Shown here: positions 35,008 to 44,902 of the stretch, piece by piece
Numbering within the stretch: position 1 is the stretch's first letter
Layout of the letters: each line of letters starts with the position of its first letter
Assembly: GCF_032484785.1 (NCBI RefSeq)
Contig: NZ_JAUETR010000001.1
Coordinates: 3,413,501-3,477,500, forward strand
Reading direction: 5' to 3'
Length of the DNA: 64,000 nucleotides
From: Bradyrhizobium sp. SZCCHNS1050
Lineage (GTDB): Bacteria; Pseudomonadota; Alphaproteobacteria; Rhizobiales; Xanthobacteraceae
Notes under the pieces: model-generated
Databases searched by the model: none
Told to the model about the DNA's origin: nothing
Seen by the model: only the letters and a program-made list of their open reading frames with translations
Translations under genes and position numbers: made by a program

Positions 35008-35913
35008 ATGGACAAGCTGAGCAGCCTGCGGGCCTTCGTGAAGGTGGTCGAGAGCGGCAGCTTCGCCGAGGCCGGCCGGCAGTTGCGGCTGTCGCGCTCG
35101 GCGATCTCGAAATATATCGGCGAGCTTGAGCAGAGCCTCGGCGTGCAGTTGATCGTCCGCACCACCCGCCATGCCAGCCCGACCGAGACCGGCCAGCTCT
35201 ATTTCGAGCGTGCAGTCTCGATTCTCGCCGAGCTCGACGCCGCCGATCAGGCCGTCAGCCAGTCGCAGGCCGCGCCGCGCGGGCTCTTGCGCGTCAATGC
35301 GCCGATGTCGTTCGGCACCATGCGGCTCGGTCCCGTCGTCGCCGATTTCATGGCCCGCTATCCCGAGCTGCAGTTGCAGATCGTGCTGAGCGACGACCTG
35401 CTCGATCCGGTCCAGGACGGTTTCGATGTGACCTTGCGGATCGCCGAGCTGGAATCGTCGAGCCTGGTGGCGCGGCGGATCATGCCGGTGGAGCGCGTGA
35501 TCTGCGCCGCGCCGGCCTATCTCGCGCGGCACGGCACGCCTGGCAGCCCGGAGGAGCTGCGTCGTCACACCTCTCTCACCTACGGTTTCCTGCTGACCGG
35601 CAATCAGTGGAAGCTCACCGGCCGCGACGGCGACCACTGGGTCCAGCCGGCGTGGTCGTTGTGCGTCAACAATGCCGAGGTGCTGCGCGACGTTGCCATC
35701 AGGGGACAGGGCATTGCGCTGATCCCGCGCTTCATTGCGGCGGACGCGCTCGAGAGCGGCGCGCTGACCGCGATCCTCGCCGATTACGCCGCGCCGCCGC
35801 TCGCGCTGTATGCGATCTATCCGCCGACGCGGCACCTCTCGGTGAAGGTGCGGCTGTTCATCGACTTCCTGGTCGAGCGCTTCGGCAAGGAGCGCGACGT
35901 GACCAGCCCGTAG
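35008..35913 (+). CDS. LysR-family regulator of the quinone operon
   Basis: This 301-residue LysR protein has an N-terminal winged helix (SLRAFVKVVESGSFAEAG, residues about 6-23, then LRLSRSAISKYIGELE) and a substrate-binding-like domain. It is closest in style to the CrgA/PA-type aromatics or aldehyde-responsive LysR group. It is divergent from the dioxygenase/esterase operon, so it is inferred to sense quinone-like electrophiles and activate that operon. Confidence 0.9.
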   Translation: MDKLSSLRAFVKVVESGSFAEAGRQLRLSRSAISKYIGELEQSLGVQLIVRTTRHASPTETGQLYFERAVSILAELDAADQAVSQSQAAPRGLLRVNAPMSFGTMRLGPVVADFMARYPELQLQIVLSDDLLDPVQDGFDVTLRIAELESSSLVARRIMPVERVICAAPAYLARHGTPGSPEELRRHTSLTYGFLLTGNQWKLTGRDGDHWVQPAWSLCVNNAEVLRDVAIRGQGIALIPRFIAADALESGALTAILADYAAPPLALYAIYPPTRHLSVKVRLFIDFLVERFGKERDVTSP

Positions 35914-35994
35914 GCTGAGACTGAACTGCAAATCGCCTCGAACCTTTAACCTGGCGCTGATAGTGTTCCGAACCGGCAGCAGAGGGAACGATGC

Positions 35995-36351
35995 ATGGGG
36001 CGGCTGAGCACGCATATTCTGGATACAGTCAGGGGCAAGCCCGCGGCCGGCGTCGCGATCGATCTCGATGTCCTCGAGCCGGACGGCTCCTGGCGCCGCG
36101 TCAAGCAGGTCCGGAGCAATGCCGACGGGCGCACCGACCAGCCGGTGCTGGCGGACGATGACTTCGCCACCGGCACCTACATGCTGACCTTCCATATGGG
36201 AGCTTATTTCAAGGCCCATGGCCTCGCCTTGGGCGACCCGCTGTTTCTCGATCTGATCCCGCTCCGCTTTTCCGTCGCCGATGCCGGCGCGCACTATCAT
36301 GTGCCGCTGCTCGCGACGCCCTGGAGCTACCAGACCTATCGCGGGAGCTGA
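35995..36351 (+). CDS. uraH: 5-hydroxyisourate hydrolase
   Basis: This 118-residue transthyretin-like protein has the catalytic His of LSTHILD (H7), the Arg of WRRVKQ and a late His in HYHVPLLATPWSYQTYRGS, ending in the diagnostic YRGS. It converts 5-hydroxyisourate (the product of urate oxidase or HpxO) to OHCU. It lies 5 bp upstream of the PuuE-UraD fusion, which performs the next steps, so this is a purine-degradation operon. Confidence 0.95.
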   Translation: MGRLSTHILDTVRGKPAAGVAIDLDVLEPDGSWRRVKQVRSNADGRTDQPVLADDDFATGTYMLTFHMGAYFKAHGLALGDPLFLDLIPLRFSVADAGAHYHVPLLATPWSYQTYRGS

Positions 36352-36356
36352 TCCGG

Positions 36357-37784
36357 ATGAGTGCTGACGTCTATCCGCGCGACATGGTCGGCTACGGCCG
36401 CACGCCGCCGCATCCGCGCTGGCCCGGCGATGCCCGCATCGCGGTGCAGTTCGTGATCAACTACGAGGAGGGCGGCGAGAACAACATCCTGCACGGTGAC
36501 GCCGCCTCCGAAGCCTTCCTGTCCGAGATCGTGGGCGCCCAGCCGTGGCCGGGCCAGCGCCACATGAACATGGAATCGATCTACGAGTTCGGCTCGCGCG
36601 CCGGCTTCTGGCGGCTGTGGCGGATGTTCACCGCGCGCAAGCTGCCGGTGACGGTGTTCGCCATCGCGAGCGCGATGGCGCGCAATCCGGATGCTGTTGC
36701 TGCGATGAAGGAAGCCGGCTGGGAGATCGCCTCCCACGGCCTGAAATGGATCGACTACCGCGATGTCCCCGAGGTCGACGAGCGCGCCGATATCGAGGAG
36801 GCTATCCGGCTCCATACCGAGCTGACGGGCGAGCGGCCGCTCGGCTTCTACCAGGGCCGCACGTCGGAGCGCACGCTCGACATCGTGTTGAACGAGCAGG
36901 GCTTCGTCTACAGCGCCGATTCTTATGCGGACGAATTGCCGTACTGGATCGCAGGGCCGCACGGCCCGCAACTGATCGTGCCCTATACGCTCGATGCCAA
37001 CGACATGCGCTTCGCCACCCCGCAGGGCTTCAATTCCGGCGACCAGTTCTTCGCCTATCTGAAGGACAGTTTTGATACGCTCTACGCGGAGGGCGCGGAG
37101 AGCCCGCGCATGATGTCGGTCGGGTTGCACTGCCGGCTGGTCGGCCGCCCCGGGCGCGCGGCCGCGCTGGCGCGCTTCCTCGACTACATCACGGGTCATG
37201 ACAAGGTCTGGGTCGCGACCCGGCTCGACATCGCGCGGCACTGGATCCGGACGCATCCGCCGGCCGGCGCGTGGCGGCCCTCGCAGATGTCGCGCGTGCT
37301 GTTCGTGGAGCGCTATGGCGACATCTTCGAGCACTCCCCGGAGATTGCCGACCGCGCCTATCGCGCCGGCCTGTCCGCATTCGACGACGCCGCGGACGCG
37401 CTGCATACGACGCTCATGAACGTCGTCCGCGCCATGAGCCGCGACGAGAAGCTGAAGCTGATCCGCGCCCATCCGGAGCTCGCCGGCCGCGAGGCACTGG
37501 CGGGTGAGATGACGAACGACTCGATCGGCGAGCAGGGTCGGCTCGGCTTCACCTCGCTGTCGCGCGCCGAGTTCGAGCGCGTCGCCGACATCAACCGCCG
37601 CTATCGCGACAAGTTCGGCATGCCGCTGATCGTCGCTCTGGCGCTGCACGCCGACCGCCCCTCGGTCATCGCCGAGATGGAGCGTCGCATCGGCAACGAC
37701 CCGGACAGCGAGATCGCCAACGCCATCGACCAGATCGGCCACATCACCCGGGCCCGGCTGGCGAAGAAGTTCGATCAGGACTGA
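36357..37784 (+). CDS. puuE: Fused allantoinase PuuE and OHCU decarboxylase UraD
   Basis: This 475-residue bifunctional protein carries a PuuE polysaccharide-deacetylase-like allantoinase in residues 1 to about 303 (YPRDMVGYGRTPPHPRWPG opening, NYEEGGE, IASHGLKWIDYRDV). A UraD domain follows from about 310 to 475, with the catalytic H372 in RAHPELAG and the GRLGFTSLSRAEF block. UraD makes S-allantoin from OHCU and PuuE opens it to allantoate, so the fusion channels two consecutive reactions. It overlaps the convergent amidase stop by 10 bp. Fusions of this kind are known in rhizobia. Confidence 0.93.
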   Translation: MSADVYPRDMVGYGRTPPHPRWPGDARIAVQFVINYEEGGENNILHGDAASEAFLSEIVGAQPWPGQRHMNMESIYEFGSRAGFWRLWRMFTARKLPVTVFAIASAMARNPDAVAAMKEAGWEIASHGLKWIDYRDVPEVDERADIEEAIRLHTELTGERPLGFYQGRTSERTLDIVLNEQGFVYSADSYADELPYWIAGPHGPQLIVPYTLDANDMRFATPQGFNSGDQFFAYLKDSFDTLYAEGAESPRMMSVGLHCRLVGRPGRAAALARFLDYITGHDKVWVATRLDIARHWIRTHPPAGAWRPSQMSRVLFVERYGDIFEHSPEIADRAYRAGLSAFDDAADALHTTLMNVVRAMSRDEKLKLIRAHPELAGREALAGEMTNDSIGEQGRLGFTSLSRAEFERVADINRRYRDKFGMPLIVALALHADRPSVIAEMERRIGNDPDSEIANAIDQIGHITRARLAKKFDQD

Positions 37785-39127
37785 GCAAGGATCCGCTCGG
37801 CGTCGGCAGCGACATCGAGCAGCAGGCGGTCGTGGCCGCGGGCCGCGATGAGTTGCAGACCGAATGGCAGCCCGTGAACGTTGGCGCCGCAGGGGATCGA
37901 GATCGCCGGCACGCCGGCGTGATTGGCGTAAGGCGTGAACACCGCATGCGCGCGCGGGCTCGCCGGCTTGCCGCCGATCTCGGACGGGCCGAGCTGCGTG
38001 AACGGCCAGGCGACGCAGGGCACGGTCGGCGCCAGCAGCACGTCGGCCTGTGTGAAGAAGCTTGCGAAGGCCCGCGCGATCTGCGCGCTTGCCTCGAGCG
38101 CACGCGCGACGTCGGCGCCGCTCAGGCCGAGCCCGCGCTCGATCTGCTTGGCGATATCTGGATCGAATTGCGCCGGATCATTGTGGAAGGCATCGCCGTA
38201 GAGCGCGGCCAGCCCGGCATGCTGGAGCGGCATCACCGCGTCCTCGGCAAGGCCGGCCGGCCAGACGGGATCCTTGTCGACGATCGGCATGCCGCCGGCG
38301 CGGAGGCGGTCGACCGCCCGCCGCAGGCCAGCGCTGATGTCGCCATCGACCGCGACGTCCAGCCCGAGTCGCGGCGAGAACGCCACGCGCAGCGGCGTTG
38401 CATGATCCGCCGCGGCCACATCGAACGTATCAGGATCGCGCGGATCGGCGCCGGCCATGATCTCGAACGCAAGCCTGGCATCGCCGACATCGGCCGCAAT
38501 CGGCGCAATCACCGAGATGCGCCAGAATGGCTCGGGGAATCCCGGGCCGTAGGCAATGGCGCCGAACGACGGCTTGAAGCCGACCACGCCGACATGGGCC
38601 GGCGGCCGGCGGCTCGAGCCCCCGGCATCGGTGCCGATCGCGAGCGGCACGAGCCCAGCCGCCACCGCAACGGCGGGACCGCCCGACGAGCCGCCGGGCG
38701 TGAGCTGCCGGTCCTGCGGATGAACGGTCGGTCCGAACAGCCGCGAGGTCGTCACGCCCTTGCAGGCGAACTCGGAAGTTGCGCCGATGCCAACGATCAC
38801 GGCGCCAGCGCGGCGCAACCGCGCAATCGCGATCGCATCCTCGGGCGCGATGAAATCAGCGAACAGCCGCGAGCCCTGCGTGATGCGCCAGCCCTCGACC
38901 CAGATGTTGTCCTTGACCACGATCGGCACGCCGGCGAGCGGCATTGCTTCGCCGGCGGCCACGCGCGCATCGACGGCATCGGCCTCGGCGCGCGTTCGCG
39001 CCGGATCTGTGGTGACGACGGCGTTGAGATCATGGGCCGCGGCGATCCGCGCCAGCGCCTGCTCGGCCATCTCTCTGGCCGTGCTCCGCCGCGCCATGAC
39101 GGCGCCTGCGATGTCACTCGCGCGCAT
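37775..39127 (-). CDS. Amidase-signature hydrolase
   Basis: This 450-residue amidase has the Ser-cisSer-Lys triad at K72 (PIVVKDN), S147 (PGGSSGG) and S171 (GTDAGGSS). It is full length for the family. Context (purine/ureide genes on both sides) suggests a ureide, allophanate or carbamoyl substrate, but amidases are too diverse to specify one. Its start overlaps the end of the MFS gene by 14 bp, indicating an operon MFS-amidase. Confidence 0.9.
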   Translation of the reverse strand: MRASDIAGAVMARRSTAREMAEQALARIAAAHDLNAVVTTDPARTRAEADAVDARVAAGEAMPLAGVPIVVKDNIWVEGWRITQGSRLFADFIAPEDAIAIARLRRAGAVIVGIGATSEFACKGVTTSRLFGPTVHPQDRQLTPGGSSGGPAVAVAAGLVPLAIGTDAGGSSRRPPAHVGVVGFKPSFGAIAYGPGFPEPFWRISVIAPIAADVGDARLAFEIMAGADPRDPDTFDVAAADHATPLRVAFSPRLGLDVAVDGDISAGLRRAVDRLRAGGMPIVDKDPVWPAGLAEDAVMPLQHAGLAALYGDAFHNDPAQFDPDIAKQIERGLGLSGADVARALEASAQIARAFASFFTQADVLLAPTVPCVAWPFTQLGPSEIGGKPASPRAHAVFTPYANHAGVPAISIPCGANVHGLPFGLQLIAARGHDRLLLDVAADAERILAQS

Positions 39128-40307
39128 GGGATCGCTCCATCAGCAGTACGGCTGTGCCTGCGGCCGCCGTCAATCCGAGCGCGACGAAGCTGCCGCCGAG
39201 TCCCACGCGGGGAGTCAGCAGCGCGACGAGCAGCGGTGCGGCGACAAGGCCCAGGAACGAGGCGGTGAGCACTGCGCCTGTCGCCTCGGCGACGCGTCCG
39301 GGCTTGGCGAGATTGGCGATCTCGGCGATGAACACGCCGTTCCAGCCGCTCGCCGTCAGCCCGAACACGATCGTGAGCAGGATCAGGATCGATCGGCTCA
39401 GCAGTGGCCCGCAGAGACCGAGCAGCATCGCGCAGATGGCCATGCCCACGCCCGCCATCAACAGCACGGCGCGCGCCGAGCGCAGGCGCGTCGCGACCAC
39501 GCCCCAGCCCAGCCGTCCCATCAGGCCGGCGCCTTGCGCCGACGCCAGCACCCAGCCGGCCTCGACATGGCTCAGCGCGAGCTCTGACGTGCCGAAGCTG
39601 ACGAAGCAGGTGTTGAGGATGACCTGCATGCCACTGAACGGAATCGAGGCGACGGCGAGCGCGGCCATGCGGCGGTCGGCGCTGATCAGTCGCAATCGAT
39701 CGAACAGGCCGAGCCGCGGCATGGATGGCGGCGTCATGGCATAGGCCGGTCTGAGACGCTCGAAGCCGGCGAAGGCGATGGCGGCGCAGACGATCACGGC
39801 GGCATAGGCGGAGCTCGGCGCCAGCAGCACGGCGATCGGCGGTAGCAGCAGCGAGCCGACGACGGCGCCGATCTGGTTGCCGGTCTGCCGGCTCGAAAAC
39901 ACCATCGCGCGCTTCTCGGCCGGCACGAGCCGTCCGAGCAGCGCCGAGCTTGCCGGCGTCTCCGGTCCGACCGCAAGGCCGAGCATCAGCCCGGCCCCGA
40001 GCAGCGCCCATCCGCTCTCGAACAGCGCCAGCGACATGCCATCGCAGACGGCGACCGCGCACAGGGCCGCCACGCGCAGCGAGCCGACGCGCTGGACCAG
40101 CGTGCCGCCCCAGAACGAGGAGACGAGGCTGATGGTGAAGGCTGTGGTGGAGAACAGCGACAGTTGCTCGATGCTCAGTCCAGCGCGCGGCGCCACGACG
40201 CCCGGCGCGAACAGCGCCAGCGACACCAGGGCCTGCAGCGCGGTCATCGCAGCGACTGCAGGCCACAGCGGCGGCGCTGGCGCTGATGCTTGCTTCGCGG
40301 CTATCAT
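39114..40307 (-). CDS. MFS transporter
   Basis: This 397-residue protein has 12 predicted transmembrane segments. A motif-A-like loop FWGGTLVQRVGSLRVAALCAV follows TM2, and SRQTGNQIGAVVGSLLLP lies near TM5. It resembles the cyanate/YbfB-type permeases. It is first in a two-gene operon with the amidase and divergent from the second HIU-hydrolase-like gene. It may import the amidase substrate. Confidence 0.85.
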   Translation of the reverse strand: MIAAKQASAPAPPLWPAVAAMTALQALVSLALFAPGVVAPRAGLSIEQLSLFSTTAFTISLVSSFWGGTLVQRVGSLRVAALCAVAVCDGMSLALFESGWALLGAGLMLGLAVGPETPASSALLGRLVPAEKRAMVFSSRQTGNQIGAVVGSLLLPPIAVLLAPSSAYAAVIVCAAIAFAGFERLRPAYAMTPPSMPRLGLFDRLRLISADRRMAALAVASIPFSGMQVILNTCFVSFGTSELALSHVEAGWVLASAQGAGLMGRLGWGVVATRLRSARAVLLMAGVGMAICAMLLGLCGPLLSRSILILLTIVFGLTASGWNGVFIAEIANLAKPGRVAEATGAVLTASFLGLVAAPLLVALLTPRVGLGGSFVALGLTAAAGTAVLLMERSHARE

Positions 40308-40336
40308 GCCGCGACAACCTGATGGCGGAGCACGAA

Positions 40337-40678
40337 ATGGCCGGTGGAATCTCGGTTCATGCGGTTGATGTGGCGAACGGGCGCCCCGCGCGTGGCCTGC
40401 GCGTCGCGATCTGGCGTGTGACGCCCGATCGCACGCTGCTCGCGGAGGGACAGCTCGGCGCCGATGGCACCCTGGAGGCGCCGGTCGTCGGGGGCGACGG
40501 CGTGACCGCCGGCGAGTATGAGGTGCTGTTTCATGTCGGCGAGTTCTTCGGGACTGGCGCTCAGACGAAATTCCTCACCACAGTGCCGTTTCGCTTCGCG
40601 ATCGACAAGGTCGAGGAGCATTTTCACCTGCCGCTCAAATTCACCCCGTGGGGCTATTCGATCTTCCGCGGGGCTTAG
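40337..40678 (+). CDS. Second HIU hydrolase-like (transthyretin-like) protein
   Basis: From ATG 40337 (behind CGGAG) the protein has 113 residues. It keeps the N-terminal ISVHAVDVANGRPARGL, the LRVAIWRV strand and a late HFHLPLKFTPWGYSIFRGA. The C-terminal YRGS of true HIU hydrolases is changed to FRGA, and the protein is only distantly similar to the copy at 35995. It is either an HIU hydrolase variant or a transthyretin-like protein with another substrate. A start at 40322 is possible but has no ribosome-binding site. Confidence 0.82.
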   Translation: MAGGISVHAVDVANGRPARGLRVAIWRVTPDRTLLAEGQLGADGTLEAPVVGGDGVTAGEYEVLFHVGEFFGTGAQTKFLTTVPFRFAIDKVEEHFHLPLKFTPWGYSIFRGA

Positions 40679-40712
40679 AATTCGCCTCCGGCAAAGGTGG
40701 CAATCAGTTTCT

Positions 40713-40793
40713 CGTCATGCCCGGGCTTGTCCCGGGCATCCACGTCCATCCGCGATTGCCGGCCGACGTGGATGGCCGGGACAAGCCATGACG
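40713..40793. repeat. 81-bp inverted repeat (REP-like, likely bidirectional terminator)
   Basis: CGTCATG (40713-40719) pairs with CATGACG (40787-40793), and ATCCACGTC (40738-40746) with GACGTGGAT (40765-40773). A self-complementary CCCGGGCTTGTCCCGGG core lies in the left half and matches the palindrome at 14789. It lies between the converging HIU-like gene and the ABC permease gene. Confidence 0.7.
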
Positions 40794-40842
40794 GCGCTGA
40801 TGGAGACAGGCACAAGCTGGCACCGACGAGACCCGAGCGGCC

Positions 40843-41658
40843 CTAGCCCGTCAGCCGCTTCGACAATCCCGTCGTGCGCTCCATGATCGCCATCAGGGCC
40901 ACCGTGGCGATGATCAGCACACTCGACAGCGCGGCGATGGTGACGTCGAGCTTGCCTTCGAGGTCCTGCCACATGCGGATCGGCAGCATGTCGGTGGCGG
41001 CGTCGCGCAGGAACAGCGACACCGGCACGTTGTCGAACGATGACATGAAGGCGATGAAGGCACCGGAGATGATGCCGGGGCGGATCAGCGGCAAGACGAT
41101 GCGGCGGAACGTGTAGAGCCTGGAGGCGCCGAGGATCGCCGAGCTTTCCAGCAGGGTCGGCTCGAGCTGGGCCAGTGCCGCGACGGTGTTGCGGACGACA
41201 TAGGGCACGCAGACGATGGTGTGGCCGATCACCAGGGTCAGCAGCGACACCGGTAGGCCGATCAGCGAGAAGAACATCAGCGCCGCCAGGCCGAAGGCGA
41301 GTGCCGGCAGTACCAGCGGCGACATGAACAACGAGTCCAGGAGCTTCGCCGTGAGCGTCTTCGAGCGCGAGATCGCCAGCGCCGCGGCGACGCCGAGCAT
41401 GATCGACAGACCCGTCGACCATAGCGCGACGACGAGGCTGTTGCGTGCGGCGAACTGCAGCTGCCAGGCGTTCCACAATTCGACGTACCAGCGGGTCGAA
41501 TAGCCCGGCGGCGGGAATTTCAGCGAGAAGCCGGACGTGAAGGAGACGATCACCACGACCAGCGACGGCGACACGATCAGGATCAGCGCCAGCACGGCAA
41601 CCACCGTCATCACGATCTGGAAGCTCAGCGCTTCCCAGTTGCGCTGGCGCTGGCTCAT
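40843..41658 (-). CDS. ABC transporter permease (PotC-like)
   Basis: This 271-residue inner-membrane protein has six transmembrane segments. The EAA loop is near residues 168-188 (QLEPTLLESSAILGASRLYTF then PLIRPGI). It pairs with the permease at 41655 (4-nt overlap of stop and start) to form the channel of a spermidine/putrescine-type importer. It is the last gene of the four-gene operon. Confidence 0.92.
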   Translation of the reverse strand: MSQRQRNWEALSFQIVMTVVAVLALILIVSPSLVVVIVSFTSGFSLKFPPPGYSTRWYVELWNAWQLQFAARNSLVVALWSTGLSIMLGVAAALAISRSKTLTAKLLDSLFMSPLVLPALAFGLAALMFFSLIGLPVSLLTLVIGHTIVCVPYVVRNTVAALAQLEPTLLESSAILGASRLYTFRRIVLPLIRPGIISGAFIAFMSSFDNVPVSLFLRDAATDMLPIRMWQDLEGKLDVTIAALSSVLIIATVALMAIMERTTGLSKRLTG

Positions 41659-42524
41659 CTGGCGTCTCCATAGCCGCGGGCACGCCGCCCGAGGGTCGAG
41701 AACAGCGCGACGATGGCGAGCACTGCGAACAGGAAGATGATCGAGATCGCCGCGGCGAACGGCCAGTTCTGCAGGGTCGAGGCCTGCTGGTAGAGATACA
41801 TCGGCATGAACAGCATCTGCCCGCCGCCGACCAGGGACTGCGTGATGAAGGCGGTGATCGCGGCGGCATAAGTCAGGGTGCAGCCGGCGATGATGCCGGG
41901 CATCGACAGCGGCAGCATCACCTTGACGAAGGTGCGCCAGCTACCGGCGCCGAGCGAGGCCGAGGCGTCGGAGAGATTGGGATCGATGCGGCCGATCGCG
42001 GTGATCAGTGGCAGCACCATCAGCGGCATCTGTACCTGCGCGAGCGCCGCGACCAGTCCGCCTTGCGTGTAGATCATGCGCAGCGGCGTGCCGATCAGCC
42101 CAAGCGATTGCAGCACGGAGTTGATGATGCCTTGCCGGCCCAGGATCACGATCCAGGCGAAGGTGCGGACGACGACGCTGGTGAGTAACGGCAGCAGCAC
42201 GATCATGATGATCAGGGTCTGCACCCGGCTGCCGGAGCGCTGGTACAGCCAGGCGATGGGATAGCCGAGCACGAGACAGGCGAGCGTCACCTCGGCGCCG
42301 AGCAGAAGCGTCGAGCCGAGCACGGCGAGGCTGAAGGGGTCGGTCAGGAATTTGACGTACTGGCCGAGCCCCCACACCGTCGCCGCGGTGTCGTTGTGCA
42401 GCGAGAGAAAAAGAAGTTGCGCCAGCGGCAGCACGAAGAAGATCGCGAACACCAGGCCCAGGGGCAGAGCAAGCCCCAGGCTGAAGCTGGTCACGTCTCC
42501 AGGTGCGGTCGTGGCGCTCTTCAT
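41655..42524 (-). CDS. ABC transporter permease (PotB-like)
   Basis: This 289-residue permease has six or seven transmembrane segments and an EAA motif at about 191-215 (LSDASASLGAGSWRTFVKVMLPLSMPGI, given as boundaries). It belongs to the PotB-type subunits of class 2 spermidine/putrescine-like importers. It lies 4 bp downstream of the binding-protein gene and overlaps the second permease. Confidence 0.92.
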   Translation of the reverse strand: MKSATTAPGDVTSFSLGLALPLGLVFAIFFVLPLAQLLFLSLHNDTAATVWGLGQYVKFLTDPFSLAVLGSTLLLGAEVTLACLVLGYPIAWLYQRSGSRVQTLIIMIVLLPLLTSVVVRTFAWIVILGRQGIINSVLQSLGLIGTPLRMIYTQGGLVAALAQVQMPLMVLPLITAIGRIDPNLSDASASLGAGSWRTFVKVMLPLSMPGIIAGCTLTYAAAITAFITQSLVGGGQMLFMPMYLYQQASTLQNWPFAAAISIIFLFAVLAIVALFSTLGRRARGYGDAR

Positions 42525-42528
42525 CGCG

Positions 42529-43575
42529 TCAGATCTTGATGTCGCGATTGAACTTCTCGATCCAGGACGCGCGCTGCTCGTTGATCTTCTTCCAGTCCTG
42601 GAACACGAACTTCTTCTTCAGCTCCGCGGTGTCCTTGGCGAGCACCTTGGCGATCTCGCCGGTCATCGCGACCTTGGTGTTGGTCGGCACGATCAGATAG
42701 GGCGAATTCATCAGGATAGTCTGCACCTCCGGTGACAGCGCCGCCTCGATCAGCTTGAAGGCAAGCTCCTTGTTCGGTGAGTTCTTGACGATGTGGATCG
42801 TGGTCTTGAAGGCGATCGCGCCTTCCTTGGGCGCCACGAACTCGACGGGCACGCCGCGCGCTTTCAGGATCTGGATGGCGTTGAAATTGCCGGGCGAGAT
42901 GTCGATCTGGCCCTGCTGGAACAGGGTCGCCAGCGCGCCGGGATTGGCGGCGACGGCGGCGAGGTTCGGCTTCAGCTCCTCCAGCGCCTTGAAGCCCTCG
43001 TCGACATTGGCCTCGGAGCCGCCGCGCATGCGCGCGATCTCGACCAGCCAGCCGGTGCCGAGCGTGGAGTTCAGGTTGGTGATGCCGACCTTGCCCTTGA
43101 ACTCGGGTTTCCACAGGTCGGCCCAGGAGGTCGGCGGCGTCTTCACGGTCTCCGGATTGTAGGTGAGGCCGACGACCTGGAAGAACGGCGCCGGGCCCAT
43201 CGCGTCCTGCGCTTCCGGAATCAGGTCCTTGAAGTACGCGCTCTTGTCGGCCGGGAACGGCTCGACGAGATCCTGGCCGATCGCGACCAGCGCCGGACCC
43301 GGGTCGTGCAGCATGACGTCGATCGGCGGATTGGCCTTGGCGGCGTTGACCTTGGCGATCTGGTCGACCGACAGCATCGGATCGAGCACGATCGCCGCAT
43401 CGGCGTTGGCCTTGCGGAAGGCAGGGACGAGCACGGCTTTATGTGCTTCTTCCCAGCTGCCGGTGAAGGTCGCGAACACCAGCGGCCGCGCCTGCGCGAG
43501 GCTCAAGCCCGGGAAGGCGTGCATGGCTCCCAGCGTCAAGGCGCTGGTCAGGAGCCGGCGGCGATCAAGCATCAT
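42529..43575 (-). CDS. ABC transporter substrate-binding protein (PotD-like)
   Basis: This 348-residue periplasmic protein starts at ATG 43575 (behind GGAGTGGA) with a twin-arginine-like basic start and a signal peptide (MMLDRRRLLTSALTLGAMHA, cleavage near LAQA). The body has the class 2 extracellular-binding pattern: FATFTGSWEE, VGLTYNPETVKTPPTSWADLW and NSPYLIVPTNT. Ligands of this group are polyamines, thiamine, iron chelates or small ureides. Purine genes nearby make a ureide or nitrogenous carboxylate plausible. Confidence 0.9.
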   Translation of the reverse strand: MMLDRRRLLTSALTLGAMHAFPGLSLAQARPLVFATFTGSWEEAHKAVLVPAFRKANADAAIVLDPMLSVDQIAKVNAAKANPPIDVMLHDPGPALVAIGQDLVEPFPADKSAYFKDLIPEAQDAMGPAPFFQVVGLTYNPETVKTPPTSWADLWKPEFKGKVGITNLNSTLGTGWLVEIARMRGGSEANVDEGFKALEELKPNLAAVAANPGALATLFQQGQIDISPGNFNAIQILKARGVPVEFVAPKEGAIAFKTTIHIVKNSPNKELAFKLIEAALSPEVQTILMNSPYLIVPTNTKVAMTGEIAKVLAKDTAELKKKFVFQDWKKINEQRASWIEKFNRDIKI

Positions 43576-43600
43576 GTTCCACTCCGATGTGTCTGTTGGT

Positions 43601-44686
<1,086 letters not shown>

Positions 44687-44752
44687 GGGCTTCCTGCTCT
44701 ATTCGTTTGAAAAAGCAAGAAGCGTGCCGCCTTTTCAGGCAGTGGCGGCTGC

Positions 44753-44762
44753 TTGTGTACAA
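44753..44762. promoter_or_regulatory. TTGT-GT-ACAA palindrome upstream of the ABC operon
   Basis: TTGTGTACAA has perfect TTGT/ACAA arms. GntR-family (FCD) regulators of uptake operons often bind TTGTNNACAA-like sites. It lies 67 bp upstream of the ATPase start on an AT-richer leader. No GntR gene is adjacent, so this is tentative. Confidence 0.3.
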
Positions 44763-44842
44763 AAGAGGATATGACAGGTACGCCAGTATTAAGATGCCAT
44801 TCCAGCTAGGAGGCACGGGCGTGCGCCGACGGCGATGCGCTC

Positions 44843-44866
44843 CCTCTCCCCGCAAGCGGGGAGAGG
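44843..44866. repeat. CTCTCCCC-type palindrome
   Basis: CCTCTCCCCGC (44843-44853) and GCGGGGAGAGG (44856-44866) form an 11-bp perfect stem with an AA loop. It lies between the racemase-like gene and the ABC operon. This sequence is a common intergenic palindrome in bradyrhizobial-type genomes and may also stop transcription of the racemase-like gene. Confidence 0.65.
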
Positions 44867-44902
44867 CAAGGATCGAGCAAGCCCACTAACAGTGTCGTCC
44901 AG

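Noticed and set aside
34827..35129. Plus-strand frame over the mhqO-like/lysR divergent region
   Set aside because: It overlaps the repeat-containing promoter region and the start of the LysR gene and has no ribosome-binding site.
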